Origin: Magnetospirillum sp. 64-120 | Lineage (GTDB): Bacteria; Pseudomonadota; Alphaproteobacteria; Rhodospirillales; Magnetospirillaceae | Direction of reading: 5' to 3' | Assembly: GCA_001898825.1 (NCBI GenBank) | Contig: MKVK01000038.1 | Location: forward strand, 1-62,654 | Length of the DNA stretch: 62,654 nucleotides | In this document: piece after piece, positions 18,521-27,720 of the stretch | How the letters are laid out: every line of letters begins with the position of its first letter | Position numbering within the stretch: the first letter of the stretch is position 1 | Notes under the pieces: generated by a model | What the model was told of the DNA's origin: nothing | Database searches by the model: none | Seen by the model: the letters and a program-made list of their open reading frames with translations, nothing else | Position numbers and translations under genes: made by a program

Positions 18521-19771
18521 TTATTCAGCCGCGTTGGTTTTGCGGTCGTTCCACTTGCGGGCTTCCTCGTCCCAGCCGTCGGTGCGGACATAGGAATTGG
18601 TGCGCGGCTGGGCGATCATGTTGACGTCCAGGTCCAGCCCGATGCCTTCCAGATAGTTGACCACGCCGATGCGTTCGATCATCTCGCCGGTGCGCTCGTG
18701 TTCCAGGGCGTTTTCGGCGAAGAAATCCAGCATGTTGTGGGCCAGTTCCAGCAGGCGTTCGTAATCTTCGTCGGTGTCCAGCTTCATGAAGGGCACCAGC
18801 ACCGAGCCCATCAGGTCACCGATCTTCAGCGTGCGCTTGCCGCCCACCAGGATGGCGATGCCGCGATCCTTGCCGGGCTTCAGCGCCTTGGTGCAGACGT
18901 TGATGCAATGCATGCAGCGCACGCAGGACTTGTTGTCCACGTCCAAGGTGTCGTCGTCGTTCAGCGCCAAAGCCTGGCTGGGGCACATGCGGATGACCTG
19001 GTTGATGAATTCCTTGCGGCCCAATTGGGCGACCTTGGCCTTCACCTCGTCCTGGTTGACCTGCATGTCGTCGCGCCAAGTGCCGATGATGGCCACGTCG
19101 GCGCGCTGCGTCGCGTTGGCGCAATCGTTGGCGCAGCCCGAGAACTTGAACTTCATCTTATAGGGCAGGCTGGGGCGGTGGATGTCGTCGGTGAAGTCGT
19201 TGATCACCGTGCGATGGGCCTTCAGCGTGTCGAAGCAGGCCTGTTCGCAGCGGGCCTGGCCGACACAGCTGGCGGCGGTGCGCACGCCGGCGCCGGCGCC
19301 GCCCATGTCGAAGCCCAGTTCGTTGATCTTGTCCCAGGCATGCTGCACCTGTTCGGTGCGGCAACCCTGCATCATGATGTCGCCGCTTTGTCCGTGCAGG
19401 GCGATCAGGCCGGAACCGTGCTCGGCCCAGATGTCGCACAAAGCGCGCAAGGTCTTGGTGTCGTAGAAGAAGCCCGGCGCCGGCATGATGCGCAGCGTGT
19501 GGAACTCGGACGATTCGGGGTGCTTGTCGGCCACTTCGGAAAAGCGCGGGATGACGCCGGCGCCATAGCCGAACACGCCGACCGTGCCGCCCTTCCAATA
19601 GCCCTTGCGGGTTTCGTAGCTGAGTTCCAACTGACCCAGCAGGCTTTTCATGTAATCGGCGTAAGGCTGGCCCTCGTCATTGGCCAGCCGCTTCAAGCCG
19701 GTCACGAAGCTCGGCCAGGGACCGCTCTCCAACTGGTCCAGAAGCGGCGTCTGGGGCATCTTCTTCGACAT
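18521..19771 (-). CDS. dsrA: Dissimilatory sulfite reductase alpha subunit (reverse type)
   Basis: The 416-residue DsrA is the first gene of the operon. Siroheme-4Fe-4S ligands are the CVGQARC (C-x5-C) and CANDC (C-x3-C) motifs, and the ferredoxin domain has CVRCMHCINVC. The ATG at 19771 (MSKKMPQTPLL) is preceded by GGGAGAGTAGG; a longer frame starting at 19792 lacks a ribosome site. Transcription probably starts in the 417-base region shared with the divergent dioxygenase gene. Confidence 0.96.
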   Translation of the reverse strand: MSKKMPQTPLLDQLESGPWPSFVTGLKRLANDEGQPYADYMKSLLGQLELSYETRKGYWKGGTVGVFGYGAGVIPRFSEVADKHPESSEFHTLRIMPAPGFFYDTKTLRALCDIWAEHGSGLIALHGQSGDIMMQGCRTEQVQHAWDKINELGFDMGGAGAGVRTAASCVGQARCEQACFDTLKAHRTVINDFTDDIHRPSLPYKMKFKFSGCANDCANATQRADVAIIGTWRDDMQVNQDEVKAKVAQLGRKEFINQVIRMCPSQALALNDDDTLDVDNKSCVRCMHCINVCTKALKPGKDRGIAILVGGKRTLKIGDLMGSVLVPFMKLDTDEDYERLLELAHNMLDFFAENALEHERTGEMIERIGVVNYLEGIGLDLDVNMIAQPRTNSYVRTDGWDEEARKWNDRKTNAAE

Positions 19772-20188
19772 CGTCCTACTCTCCCTGACCATCGTGTTAG
19801 CGGGGGCGTGCGGCTGTGGCCGGACGCGATCATCCCCCTTCGGCCCGATCCGGTCGCTCGGCCGGTTCGGGTCGGATTCCCTCTCTCAATTCATCGTGTC
19901 CAGGAAGCTTTACGCCACCCTTGGAACCGTCCCTGATGGGTGTTTTCGTTGCGGCTCTCGTCGCGTTCCATGTGGCGCGGCGGGCCAATCACCCTTATTA
20001 CATTAATGGATCATAATATTATGGACTTCTAGGTTCCAAGAGGATTCTTTTAGCAAAGACGAAAAACGTCCGAGCGAGGTTGCAATGACAAATATGATCC
20101 TGGCTTGTATCGCGGTAAGTCTCTGTAATAACAACATTTGCTGCATTGGCGAGACTAATGCTGCGACGCAAGAAAAGGCGTGATCCCC
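19772..20188. promoter_or_regulatory. Divergent dsrA / dioxygenase intergenic region
   Basis: This is the only gene-free stretch above 300 bases. It separates the dsrA start (minus) from the dioxygenase start (plus) and should hold both promoters. The half near dsrA is GC-rich. From about 19985 to 20150 it is clearly AT-rich, with runs such as TTATTACATTAATGG and a perfect palindrome at 20012-20023. I see no convincing -35/-10 pair and no plausible small gene. Confidence 0.6.
20012..20023. promoter_or_regulatory. Perfect 12-base palindrome, possible operator
   Basis: CATAATATTATG is identical on both strands and lies midway between the divergent dsrA and dioxygenase genes. It is the best candidate operator for a shared regulator. 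It matches no regulator consensus I can name. Confidence 0.35.
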
Positions 20189-21052
20189 ATGGCTTTCAAC
20201 CTGGACGACGATGATTCGTACCGGCGCTGGCGTGACCAGAAGCTGTCCGCGCGGCCCGGTGATTTGACGGAACTGGCGGTGGAGGTGGGCGACATCGCGG
20301 CGTTGAGCCCGGCCGAGGAAGACGCCCTGCGCCGGCATGTGCGACGCTGCAACATGGCTCTTTACGTCGAGACCTCACGGCAGCCGAACCGCGACGACAA
20401 ACGGGCGGTGGCCGCCCTGGGGGGGCGTTTCGGTCTGACCGCGCTGGATCGCAACCATCTGGCCGACGACGACGGCATCACCCCCTTGGCGGTGGCATCC
20501 GACGGGGCGCGGGCGCGTTACATCCCCTATACGGAGCGTCCCATCGCCTGGCACACCGACGGCTATTACAACCCGCCGGCCACAGGGGTGCGGGGCCTGA
20601 TCCTGCATTGCGCCCGTCCGGCAGCGCAAGGCGGAGAAAACAAGCTGATGGATCCCGAGCTGCTTTATATCCGGCTGCGTGACCTGGATCCGGATTTGAT
20701 CCGGGCGTTGTCGCAGCCCCAGGCCATGACCATTCCCGGCAACGACGACGAAGGCATGACACGGCCGGCCATGACCGGGCCGGTGTTCTTTGTCCGCGAC
20801 GGCCGGCTGGCCATGCGCTATACGGCGCGCACCCGCTCCATCGAGTGGCACCCCGAAGCCGCCGCCGCCGCCCAGGTCATCCGCAGGGTTTTGGAAGACG
20901 GTGGGGCCGATGTCTTCGTCGGCCGCCTGCAGGCGGGGTGGGGCTTGCTGTGCAACAACGTGCTGCACACCCGTGAACGGTTTTCTGACGACCCGGCACG
21001 GCCGCGCCTGTTGTATCGGGCGCGTTATCACGACAGAATCCAGGGAACTTAG
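20189..21052 (+). CDS. TauD/TfdA-like Fe(II)/2-oxoglutarate dioxygenase
   Basis: The 287-residue protein has the metal-binding HxD motif in IAWHTDGYYNPP and a distal His in CNNVLHTRERFSDD, with a following arginine (RPRLLYRARYHD) that could hold 2-oxoglutarate. This is the jelly-roll layout of TauD/TfdA enzymes, which hydroxylate substrates and often release sulfite from sulfonates. Homology to real TauD appears distant and the substrate is unknown. The ATG at 20189 is preferred over a GTG three codons earlier because AAAAGG is better spaced. The neighbours are divergent dsrA and a 68-residue gene ten bases downstream, so a sulfur-related role is inferred. Confidence 0.75.
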   Translation: MAFNLDDDDSYRRWRDQKLSARPGDLTELAVEVGDIAALSPAEEDALRRHVRRCNMALYVETSRQPNRDDKRAVAALGGRFGLTALDRNHLADDDGITPLAVASDGARARYIPYTERPIAWHTDGYYNPPATGVRGLILHCARPAAQGGENKLMDPELLYIRLRDLDPDLIRALSQPQAMTIPGNDDEGMTRPAMTGPVFFVRDGRLAMRYTARTRSIEWHPEAAAAAQVIRRVLEDGGADVFVGRLQAGWGLLCNNVLHTRERFSDDPARPRLLYRARYHDRIQGT

Positions 21053-21062
21053 GGAGGATCTG

Positions 21063-21269
21063 ATGTCCGAAGAAAAAACCACTCCGCTAGCCGAGATCGA
21101 GGCGCCGTGGAGCCGTCACCTCAGCCTGTCGGCCATCGACCATGACAGCGGTTTGCGCATGCTGCGGCTGCGCATCAAGGAAGGTCGGGCGCGTTTCACC
21201 ATCATCGATCTGGACGAACGCACGGCCCGGGAACTGGCCGGACAGTTGCTGGACTGGGCAGGGGAATAA
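21063..21269 (+). CDS. Small conserved-looking protein, dioxygenase partner
   Basis: The 68-residue acidic protein (SEEKTTPLAEIEAPWSRHL) has GGGAGGA at ideal spacing and follows the dioxygenase by ten bases, so the two are co-transcribed. It contains an alternating beta pattern (LRMLRLRIKEGRARFTIIDLD) followed by an amphipathic helix (RTARELAGQLLDWAGE). There are no cysteines, signal peptide or membrane segment. I do not know its function. It looks like a compact alpha/beta accessory subunit or binding protein. Confidence 0.8.
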   Translation: MSEEKTTPLAEIEAPWSRHLSLSAIDHDSGLRMLRLRIKEGRARFTIIDLDERTARELAGQLLDWAGE

Positions 21270-21275
21270 GGCGGC

Positions 21276-22505
21276 TTAGGCGCTGGGCTGGACCACCGCG
21301 CAGGACTTCTTGGCCTTGCTCAGACGCTTGCAGGCGGCGCGGGCCTGGTCTTCGGTGAAACCGACCAGACGCGAACGGTAGATCACCTTCTTGCCCGACT
21401 TGGCCTTGCTGACGTCCACGGTGGCGCTGGACACCAGTCCCCCCAATTTCTGGGCGGCGCTGCTGGCGGCCTTGTGCGAGGTCTTGTAATCGGTGAAGGC
21501 GCCGACCTGGATGCTCCAGGTGTCGGGGTCGGCGTCGCCCACGTCTTCGTCGCGCTTGGACGCGGCCTTCAGCGACACGGACTTGCGGCCGGCGGCATCG
21601 CTGGCGGCAGACGCGATCAGCTTGTCCAACTCGGCACGGTCTTCTTCCTCGACCCTGGCGGAACGGATGTCGGTGCCGCTGTTCAGGCGGGCGAAGCCCT
21701 TGTCCAGGATCTGGGCCATGTTGCGGTCGCGCCAGCCGGCGGTGTCGCCACCGAACACCACGCCGACGACGCGATGGCCGTCACGCTTGGCCGAGGCGAT
21801 CAGATTGAAGCCCGAGGCGTTGATGTAGCCGGTCTTGATGCCGTCGGCGCCCTGGTAGCGCAGCATCAGGCGGTTATGGGTGGAAATGGGCTGGCCCTTC
21901 CAGCGGAACTGGCGGGTCGAGAAATAATGGTAGAACTTGGCGTGATGCTTGACCAGGGCGCGGGCCAGGGTGGCCTGATCGCGGGGCGTCGACACCTGGC
22001 CCGGATCGGGCAGGCCGGACGCGTTGCGATAGGTGGTGGACGCCATGCCCAGCTGGCGGGCTTTCTTGGTCATCATCTCGGCGAAGTCGTCTTCGCTGCC
22101 GCCCACCGCTTCGGCCACCACCACGGCGACGTCGTTGGCCGACTTGGTCACCAGGGCCAGCACCGCGTCTTCCACGTCGATGCGCTCGCCCACCTGCAGG
22201 CTCAGCTTGGAGGGGGCCTGACGGGTGGCGTGGGCCGACACCGGCAGGCGGGAATTCATGTTCAGCTTGCCCTGTTCCAAGGCATCGAACAGAAGATAAA
22301 GGGTCATCACCTTGGTCAGCGACGCCGGATAGGACCGGCGGTCGGGATTGACCGCGTAAAGGACGTTGCCGTTGTCGGCATCGACGACGATGGAGGCGTA
22401 ACGGCTTTCCTTGGCGGCGTGGGCGGCAGGCGCGGCCACCACCACGGCAAGGACCAGCAGCAGGGCGCGGCTCAACATTCCGGCGAGATGACGGGTCAAG
22501 GGCAA
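21276..22505 (-). CDS. dacC: D-alanyl-D-alanine carboxypeptidase with SPOR domain
   Basis: The 409-residue periplasmic PBP5-type enzyme trims the terminal D-Ala of peptidoglycan stems. It has a signal peptide (LLLVLAVVVAAPAAHA, 15-30), catalytic SLTK at 62-65, SAN near 122 and KTG near 219. A SPOR domain (IQVGAFTDYKTSHKAASSAAQKL) occupies about 330-409 and would bind denuded glycan at division sites, replacing the usual amphipathic anchor. The start is TTG at 22505, with AAGGGAAGG eight bases upstream. An ATG at 22478 lacks a ribosome site. It converges with the preceding gene. Confidence 0.9.
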   Translation of the reverse strand: MPLTRHLAGMLSRALLLVLAVVVAAPAAHAAKESRYASIVVDADNGNVLYAVNPDRRSYPASLTKVMTLYLLFDALEQGKLNMNSRLPVSAHATRQAPSKLSLQVGERIDVEDAVLALVTKSANDVAVVVAEAVGGSEDDFAEMMTKKARQLGMASTTYRNASGLPDPGQVSTPRDQATLARALVKHHAKFYHYFSTRQFRWKGQPISTHNRLMLRYQGADGIKTGYINASGFNLIASAKRDGHRVVGVVFGGDTAGWRDRNMAQILDKGFARLNSGTDIRSARVEEEDRAELDKLIASAASDAAGRKSVSLKAASKRDEDVGDADPDTWSIQVGAFTDYKTSHKAASSAAQKLGGLVSSATVDVSKAKSGKKVIYRSRLVGFTEDQARAACKRLSKAKKSCAVVQPSA

Positions 22506-22678
22506 CTGTCCGACCTTCCCTTTCTGACGTGTTTCCCTAAGATTCCGCCGAAGACCTTAAAGAAATCACAATTTCATGTCTACTTTCCCGGCCAAGCCTT
22601 GAACATTTCCAGCATCGCGTGATGGTGGAGGACAAGGATTGGGGGTATAAAAGTGTGCGAATGCGAAAGGAAACGAGC

Positions 22679-23341
22679 ATGCGGACCCAGATTGGCGTGA
22701 TTGTCGGTGCCTTGGCTTTGGCGGGCTGCACCTATGGGGGCGGCGACATGGGGGATCCGGCGACCCGCAAGTTCCACTGGTTTTCCTATGTGGCCGGCGA
22801 CGACATCAAGGCCGCCTGCCAGCCCGGCACCCCGGATCGGTTCCGTCTGGTTTACAACGGCCGTTATGATCAGCAATTGCGCATGTACGAGGTGGATTCC
22901 GTGCGCCATGTGCTGAACGCCAAGGTCACCAAGCCGGCCGATGTCGGGCGGGTCAGCGGCGACGACCTGCTGGCGCCGTGGCGTGCCGTCGAAGCCTCGA
23001 CACCGCTTGGCCAGCCCGCTTATGACGCCCTGGTTTCCTCGTTCGAGGCCGCCGGCCTGTTCGGAGCGCCGGCCGTGGGGCGTGAATTGCCGTCCCATGG
23101 CTTCCACTGGACGGCGGCCAGCTGCAAGGACGGCCAGTTCCGGTTCACCGGCTGGGCCTATCCCGAAACCGATCTGATGGCGCTGCCCTTCGTCGCCCCG
23201 CTGATGGTGGCCGACGGGACGGGGGTTGCCCTGAACCGGCCCGGGGCCATCGCCTACGACCCGCAATACGAAGACAGCCTAAGGCGCGGCCAAGTGACCT
23301 CGTTCCGGCTGAAAGTGGGTGAAAACGGCATGGTGCGCTGA
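22679..23341 (+). CDS. Hypothetical lipoprotein
   Basis: The 220-residue protein has a lipoprotein signal (RTQIGVIVGALALAGC, modified Cys at residue 16) and no family that I recognise. The mature part holds FHWFSYVAGDDIKAACQPGTPDRFRLVYNGRY and a paired cysteine later in TAASCKDGQ, so one disulfide with the CQPG cysteine is possible. The start at 22679 follows AAAGGAAAC. It is likely outer-membrane attached. It stands alone between the carboxypeptidase and the phasin-like gene. Confidence 0.75.
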   Translation: MRTQIGVIVGALALAGCTYGGGDMGDPATRKFHWFSYVAGDDIKAACQPGTPDRFRLVYNGRYDQQLRMYEVDSVRHVLNAKVTKPADVGRVSGDDLLAPWRAVEASTPLGQPAYDALVSSFEAAGLFGAPAVGRELPSHGFHWTAASCKDGQFRFTGWAYPETDLMALPFVAPLMVADGTGVALNRPGAIAYDPQYEDSLRRGQVTSFRLKVGENGMVR

Positions 23342-23355
23342 CCTGTTACGGTTTT

Positions 23356-23366
23356 GCTGCGCTGCA
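23356..23366. promoter_or_regulatory. TGC-rich motif shared with the phaP upstream region
   Basis: GCTGCGCTGCA here differs by one base from GCTGCGCCGCA at 2341-2351 before phaP. Both precede phasin-family genes, and a TTGACT box follows here at 23376. A common PhaR-type site is possible. Confidence 0.3.
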
Positions 23367-23526
23367 CAATAATCCTTGACTTGGCTGTGGGTTTTCGCCC
23401 AGACTGCGCATATCGCGTCGCAGCATGCGCCCGTTCGGCTTGTCCGCCGCCCGAGGTCTGACATCCAATTCCCGACCGATGTGCCGGCGACGCCTTTGGT
23501 TTTCCCATCAAAAGGATGTTCCGCCG

Positions 23527-24159
23527 ATGTCTTCCGCCGAGACCCCCGCCAAGCCCGCCGTCAAGCCCGTTGCCAAAAAGACCCCGACCAAGGCCCCGGT
23601 CAAGCCCGCCGCCAAGCCGGTTGCCGCCCAACCTGTCGCCGCCAAGCCGGTGGAAGCCCAGCCCGTCGTTGCCCCCGCCGCCGCCCAGCCGGTGGCGCCG
23701 GTTGCGGTGGAGGCTCCAGCCGTGGTCGCGGTCCCTGTTCCGGTTGCGGCTGCGGTGGCCGCTGTCCCGTCCCTGGACGAGGTCGGCAGCAAGGCCCAGG
23801 CGGCGGCGCTGAAGTCCTACGAGGACGTCTCGGCGGCGGCCAAGGACGCTTTGGACGCGGTGGTCGCTTCGTCGGAGGTGCTGACCCAGGGCTTGCAATA
23901 TCTGGGCGACACCGTTTATGGCCTGACCCAGCAAAGCATCGACGACGGCATCGCCGCCGGCAAGCAGATCATGGCCGCCAAGACCTTGCGCGAATTGATC
24001 GACCTGCAATCCAGCTTGGCCAAGACCCAGTTGGACCGCCTGCTGGCGGAAGCTCCGCGTCTGGGCGATTTGTCGGTCAAGCTGGTGGAAGATGCCGTGG
24101 CGCCGCTTTCGGCCAGCCTGACCGCCGCTTTGGACAAGATGGTCAAGTCTGCGGCCTGA
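23527..24159 (+). CDS. Phasin-like protein with Lys-Pro-Ala-rich N-terminus
   Basis: The 210-residue protein starts after AAAAGGATG. Residues 1-78 are low-complexity Ala/Pro/Lys/Val (repeats of AKPV and AQPV). Residues 80-210 form a helical phasin domain: [42 protein letters not shown] and [22 protein letters not shown]. The N-terminal tail resembles histone-like PhaF-type tails, which can bind DNA, but it lies at the opposite end. It probably binds polyhydroxyalkanoate granules. The gene is monocistronic with a terminator. Confidence 0.8.
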   Translation: MSSAETPAKPAVKPVAKKTPTKAPVKPAAKPVAAQPVAAKPVEAQPVVAPAAAQPVAPVAVEAPAVVAVPVPVAAAVAAVPSLDEVGSKAQAAALKSYEDVSAAAKDALDAVVASSEVLTQGLQYLGDTVYGLTQQSIDDGIAAGKQIMAAKTLRELIDLQSSLAKTQLDRLLAEAPRLGDLSVKLVEDAVAPLSASLTAALDKMVKSAA

Positions 24160-24182
24160 TTGGTTTTTTTCTGATTTTCCAG

Positions 24183-24212
24183 ACGGCCCGGCACCTTGTG
24201 TCGGGCCGTTTT
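24183..24212 (+). terminator. Intrinsic terminator after the phasin-like gene
   Basis: Arms ACGGCCCGGCA and TGTCGGGCCGT close a CCTTG loop and lead into TTTT, 24 bases after the stop codon. Confidence 0.8.
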
Positions 24213-24304
24213 CTTTTGATCTCGGGCAAAGACCCCCTTTTCGGATTGCGGATTTGACCAATATGATAGGCGTGTACCAGTGGGCAGCCACCGCTTGCGA
24301 GATC

Positions 24305-24637
24305 ATGAGCGACCATAACGACGACAAAAAAGGCGGCGACGGCAATCAGACCGGTGTGGTCATCAAGACCCGTCCGAAGACCAAGAAGCCGTCCATGTAC
24401 AAGGTCTTGATGCTCAACGACGACTACACGCCGATGGAGTTCGTCGTCCATGTGCTCGAGCATTTTTTCAACAAGTCGCGGGAAGACGCCACGCGCATCA
24501 TGCTGCATGTGCATACAAGGGGCGTCGGCGTTTGTGGTGTCTTCACCTATGAAGTGGCGGAAACCAAGGTGACCCAGGTCATGGACCTGGCCCGGCAGAA
24601 CCAGCATCCGCTGCAGTGCACGATCGAAAAGGACTGA
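24305..24637 (+). CDS. clpS: ClpS, N-end-rule adaptor of ClpAP
   Basis: The 110-residue adaptor delivers N-degron substrates to ClpA. It has the extended N-terminus ([15 protein letters not shown]), [22 protein letters not shown] (N-degron pocket Asn-Asp-Asp) and AHTRGVG-type [21 protein letters not shown]. It lies 44 bases upstream of clpA, the usual pairing. The ATG at 24305 is taken by family length; an in-frame extension upstream is not conserved in character. Confidence 0.94.
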   Translation: MSDHNDDKKGGDGNQTGVVIKTRPKTKKPSMYKVLMLNDDYTPMEFVVHVLEHFFNKSREDATRIMLHVHTRGVGVCGVFTYEVAETKVTQVMDLARQNQHPLQCTIEKD

Positions 24638-24681
24638 AGGTTCCAAAACTTTAGGCGTTCCAACAATAAGGAGAGGGCCGC

Positions 24682-26985
24682 ATGCTGTCGCAAAACCTGG
24701 AACAAAGCCTGCGTCGTGCCTTGGCCCTGGCGGCGGAACGCCACCATGAATACGCCACCCTGGAACACCTGCTGCTGGCGCTGTGTGAAGACAGCGACGC
24801 GGTGTCGGTGATGCGGGCCTGCAACATCGACCTGGACCGGTTGACGGGCGACCTGCGCGACTTCGTCGACAATTCGTTGAAGGACCTGGTCAGCGAACGC
24901 CAGGGCGAACCCAAGCCCACCGCTGGTTTCCAGCGCGTGGTGCAGCGTGCCGCCATCCACGTCCAATCCTCGGGCCGCGAGGAAGTGACCGGCGCCAACG
25001 TCATCGTGGCGCTGTTCTCGGAACGCGAAAGCCACGCGGTCTATTACCTGCAGATCCAGGACATGAGCCGCCTGGACGCCGTCAACTACATCAGCCACGG
25101 CGTCGCCAAGGCCCCTGGTCGCAGTCAGAACCGCACCGTGCATGGCGCCGACGAGGACGCCAACCCGGAAAAGGTGGTCAAAAAGGGCCAAGAGGCGCTG
25201 AACGCCTATTGCGTCGATTTGAACCAAAAGGCGCGTGACGGCAAGATCGACCCGCTGATCGGCCGCGAGGCGGAAATCGAGCGCACCATCCAGATTCTTT
25301 GCCGTCGCTCCAAGAACAACCCGCTTTACGTGGGCGACCCGGGCGTCGGCAAGACCGCCATCGCCGAAGGCCTGGCGCTGCGTATCGTCAAGGGCGAGGT
25401 CCCCGACGTGCTGCGTGGGGCCACCATCTTTTCGCTGGATATGGGAACCCTGCTGGCCGGCACCCGCTATCGCGGCGATTTCGAGGAACGCCTGAAGGCG
25501 GTGGTCACCGAGCTGGAAAACTATCCCGGCGCGGTCATGTTCATCGACGAAATCCACACGGTGATCGGCGCCGGTGCCACCTCGGGCGGCTCCATGGACG
25601 CGTCCAACCTGTTGAAGCCGGCCTTGGCGGCGGGGTCGTTGCGCTGCATCGGCTCGACCACCTACAAGGAATACCGCAACCATTTCGAAAAGGACCGCGC
25701 TTTGGTGCGCCGGTTCCAGAAGATCGACGTCAACGAGCCGTCGGTCGAGGATTCCATCAAGATCCTGAACGGCATCAAGGTCTATTACGAAAACCACCAC
25801 CACGTGAAATACACCGCCGACGCCATCAAGGCCTCGGTGGAACTGGCGGCCAAGTACATCACCGACCGCAAGCTGCCGGACAAGGCCATCGACGTCATCG
25901 ACGAAGTGGGGGCGGCGCGCATGCTGCTGCCCGAATCCAAGCGGCGCAAGACGGTGACGGTCAAGGACGTGGAAGAAATCGTCGCCAAGATCGCCCGCAT
26001 TCCCCCCAAATCGGTGTCCACCAACGACGTGGAAGCGCTGCGCAATCTGGAACGCGACCTGAAGACCATGGTCTATGGCCAGGACAACGCCATCGAGGCG
26101 CTGGCATCGGCCATCAAGCTGGCCCGCGCCGGCCTGCGCGAACCGGAAAAGCCTATCGGCTGCTACCTGTTCAGCGGCCCCACCGGCGTCGGCAAGACCG
26201 AAGTGGCTCGCCAATTGGCCCGTATCCTGGGCATCGAGCTGACCCGCTTCGACATGTCCGAATACATGGAACGCCATTCGGTGTCGCGCCTGATCGGCGC
26301 CCCGCCCGGCTATGTGGGCTTCGACCAGGGTGGCCTGCTGACCGACGCGGTGGACCAGCATCCCCATTGCGTGCTGCTGCTGGATGAAATCGAAAAGGCC
26401 CATCCCGACCTGTTCAACATCCTGCTGCAGGTCATGGACCACGGCCGCCTGACCGACAACAACGGCAAGAACGTCGATTTCCGCAACGTCATCCTGATCA
26501 TGACCACCAATGCCGGCGCCGCCGACATGGCGAGGCCCGCCATCGGCTTCGAGCGTGAGGCGCGCGAAGGCGATGACCAGGAAGCCATCCAGCGCATGTT
26601 CAGTCCGGAATTCCGCAACCGTCTGGATTCGGTCATCCCCTTCGCCAACCTGCCCACCGAAGTGGTGGCCCAGGTGGTGGACAAGTTCGTCATGCAGTTG
26701 GAAAGCCAGCTGGGCGACCGCGACGTCCATATCGAGCTGACCGATGCCGCCCGCCAATGGCTGGTGAAAAAGGGCTACGACCGGGCTTTCGGCGCCCGTC
26801 CCCTGGGCCGGGTCATCCAGGAACACATCAAGAGGCCGCTGGCCGAGGAACTGTTGTTCGGCAAGCTGGTCAAGGGTGGCCTGGTCAAGGTGGATGTGGG
26901 CGAAGACGGCAAGCTGTCCTTTGTCATCGAAGCCGCCCCCGGCAAGCCGGAAAAACCGGAAAAGGTGGCGGAACTGGTGGAGTAG
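24682..26985 (+). CDS. clpA: ClpA, AAA+ unfoldase of ClpAP protease
   Basis: The 767-residue protein has a double Clp N-domain (1-140), AAA-1 with Walker A GDPGVGKT and Walker B VMFIDEIH, and AAA-2 with GPTGVGKT and [10 protein letters not shown]. The [13 protein letters not shown] segment belongs to the second domain. It lacks the long middle coiled coil of ClpB, so ClpA is the right name. It unfolds proteins for ClpP, guided by ClpS encoded just upstream. The ribosome site is AAGGAGAGG. Its stop codon shares one base with the GTG start of the next gene. Confidence 0.96.
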   Translation: MLSQNLEQSLRRALALAAERHHEYATLEHLLLALCEDSDAVSVMRACNIDLDRLTGDLRDFVDNSLKDLVSERQGEPKPTAGFQRVVQRAAIHVQSSGREEVTGANVIVALFSERESHAVYYLQIQDMSRLDAVNYISHGVAKAPGRSQNRTVHGADEDANPEKVVKKGQEALNAYCVDLNQKARDGKIDPLIGREAEIERTIQILCRRSKNNPLYVGDPGVGKTAIAEGLALRIVKGEVPDVLRGATIFSLDMGTLLAGTRYRGDFEERLKAVVTELENYPGAVMFIDEIHTVIGAGATSGGSMDASNLLKPALAAGSLRCIGSTTYKEYRNHFEKDRALVRRFQKIDVNEPSVEDSIKILNGIKVYYENHHHVKYTADAIKASVELAAKYITDRKLPDKAIDVIDEVGAARMLLPESKRRKTVTVKDVEEIVAKIARIPPKSVSTNDVEALRNLERDLKTMVYGQDNAIEALASAIKLARAGLREPEKPIGCYLFSGPTGVGKTEVARQLARILGIELTRFDMSEYMERHSVSRLIGAPPGYVGFDQGGLLTDAVDQHPHCVLLLDEIEKAHPDLFNILLQVMDHGRLTDNNGKNVDFRNVILIMTTNAGAADMARPAIGFEREAREGDDQEAIQRMFSPEFRNRLDSVIPFANLPTEVVAQVVDKFVMQLESQLGDRDVHIELTDAARQWLVKKGYDRAFGARPLGRVIQEHIKRPLAEELLFGKLVKGGLVKVDVGEDGKLSFVIEAAPGKPEKPEKVAELVE

Positions 26986-27677
26986 TGAGCCCGGACGAGA
27001 TTCAGGCCCGCATCCTTTACAAGGACCAGGACGTCATCGTCCTGGACAAGCCGGCGGGGCTGGCGGTTCACGCCGGCCCCAATTCCCCCGATCATCTGGA
27101 ACTGTACCTGGACGCGTTGAAATACGGCTGGAGCCAGGTGCCGCGTCTGGCCCACCGGCTGGATCGCGACACCTCGGGCTGTCTGCTGCTGGGCCGCCAC
27201 GACAAGTCCATCAAGCGCCTGGGCAAGATGTTCATGCAAGGTCGCATCGAAAAGGCCTATTGGACGGTGGTGCATGGTGGTCCGGCCGCCGACCAAGGGG
27301 TGGTGGACGCGCCCATCCTGAAGATCACCGGCAAGGGTGGCTGGCGTATCGTCATCGACCCGGCCGGCCAGCCGGCTGTCACCCAATGGCGGGTGCTGGG
27401 GCGCGGCGACGGCCTGACCTGGATCGAATGCGTGCCCAAGACCGGCCGCACCCATCAGATCCGCGTCCACATGAAGCATCTGGGCTGTCCCGTGCGCGGC
27501 GATTGCTATTACGGTCCCGATCCCAGCCCGGGCCAGATGCTGCACCTGCAATCCCACAGTATCGGCGTGCCGCCGCTGTCGGCGGGCAAGGACTGGATCC
27601 GGGTGGCCGCGCCGGTGCCGGCGCATATGATGGCGGCGTTGTCGGCCTGTGGTTACATTCAGGCTGGGTTCAGCTAA
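26985..27677 (+). CDS. RluA-family pseudouridine synthase
   Basis: The 230-residue enzyme isomerises uridine in rRNA or tRNA. It has the catalytic motif HRLDRDTSGCLLLGR (Asp in RLDRDT), the KAYWTVVHG strand and the KTGRTHQIRVHMKHLGCPVRGD signature. There is no S4 domain, so it resembles RluA/RluC-catalytic or TruC types; the exact target is uncertain. It starts with GTG at 26985, overlapping the clpA stop by one base, which implies translational coupling to clpA. Confidence 0.9.
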   Translation: MSPDEIQARILYKDQDVIVLDKPAGLAVHAGPNSPDHLELYLDALKYGWSQVPRLAHRLDRDTSGCLLLGRHDKSIKRLGKMFMQGRIEKAYWTVVHGGPAADQGVVDAPILKITGKGGWRIVIDPAGQPAVTQWRVLGRGDGLTWIECVPKTGRTHQIRVHMKHLGCPVRGDCYYGPDPSPGQMLHLQSHSIGVPPLSAGKDWIRVAAPVPAHMMAALSACGYIQAGFS

Positions 27678-27720
27678 GGATGATTAAGGTGAGGTGATAT
27701 GTCATCAGGGGGGGCATCAG

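Noticed and set aside
19816-20016. Short plus-strand frames in the dsrA-dioxygenase intergenic region
   Set aside because: They have no ribosome site and a biased composition, and they overlap the likely dsrA promoter.
20189-21052. Naming the dioxygenase TauD (taurine dioxygenase)
   Set aside because: The metal-binding motif fits the superfamily, but the rest of the protein does not resemble characterised TauD and no taurine transporter genes are near.
22599-22651. TTGAAC and TATAAA before the lipoprotein gene as a promoter
   Set aside because: The two boxes are 41 bases apart, too far for a sigma-70 promoter.
24547-26826. Minus-strand open frame of 759 codons opposite clpA
   Set aside because: It is a shadow of clpA produced by third-position GC bias; the translation has no recognisable motif.
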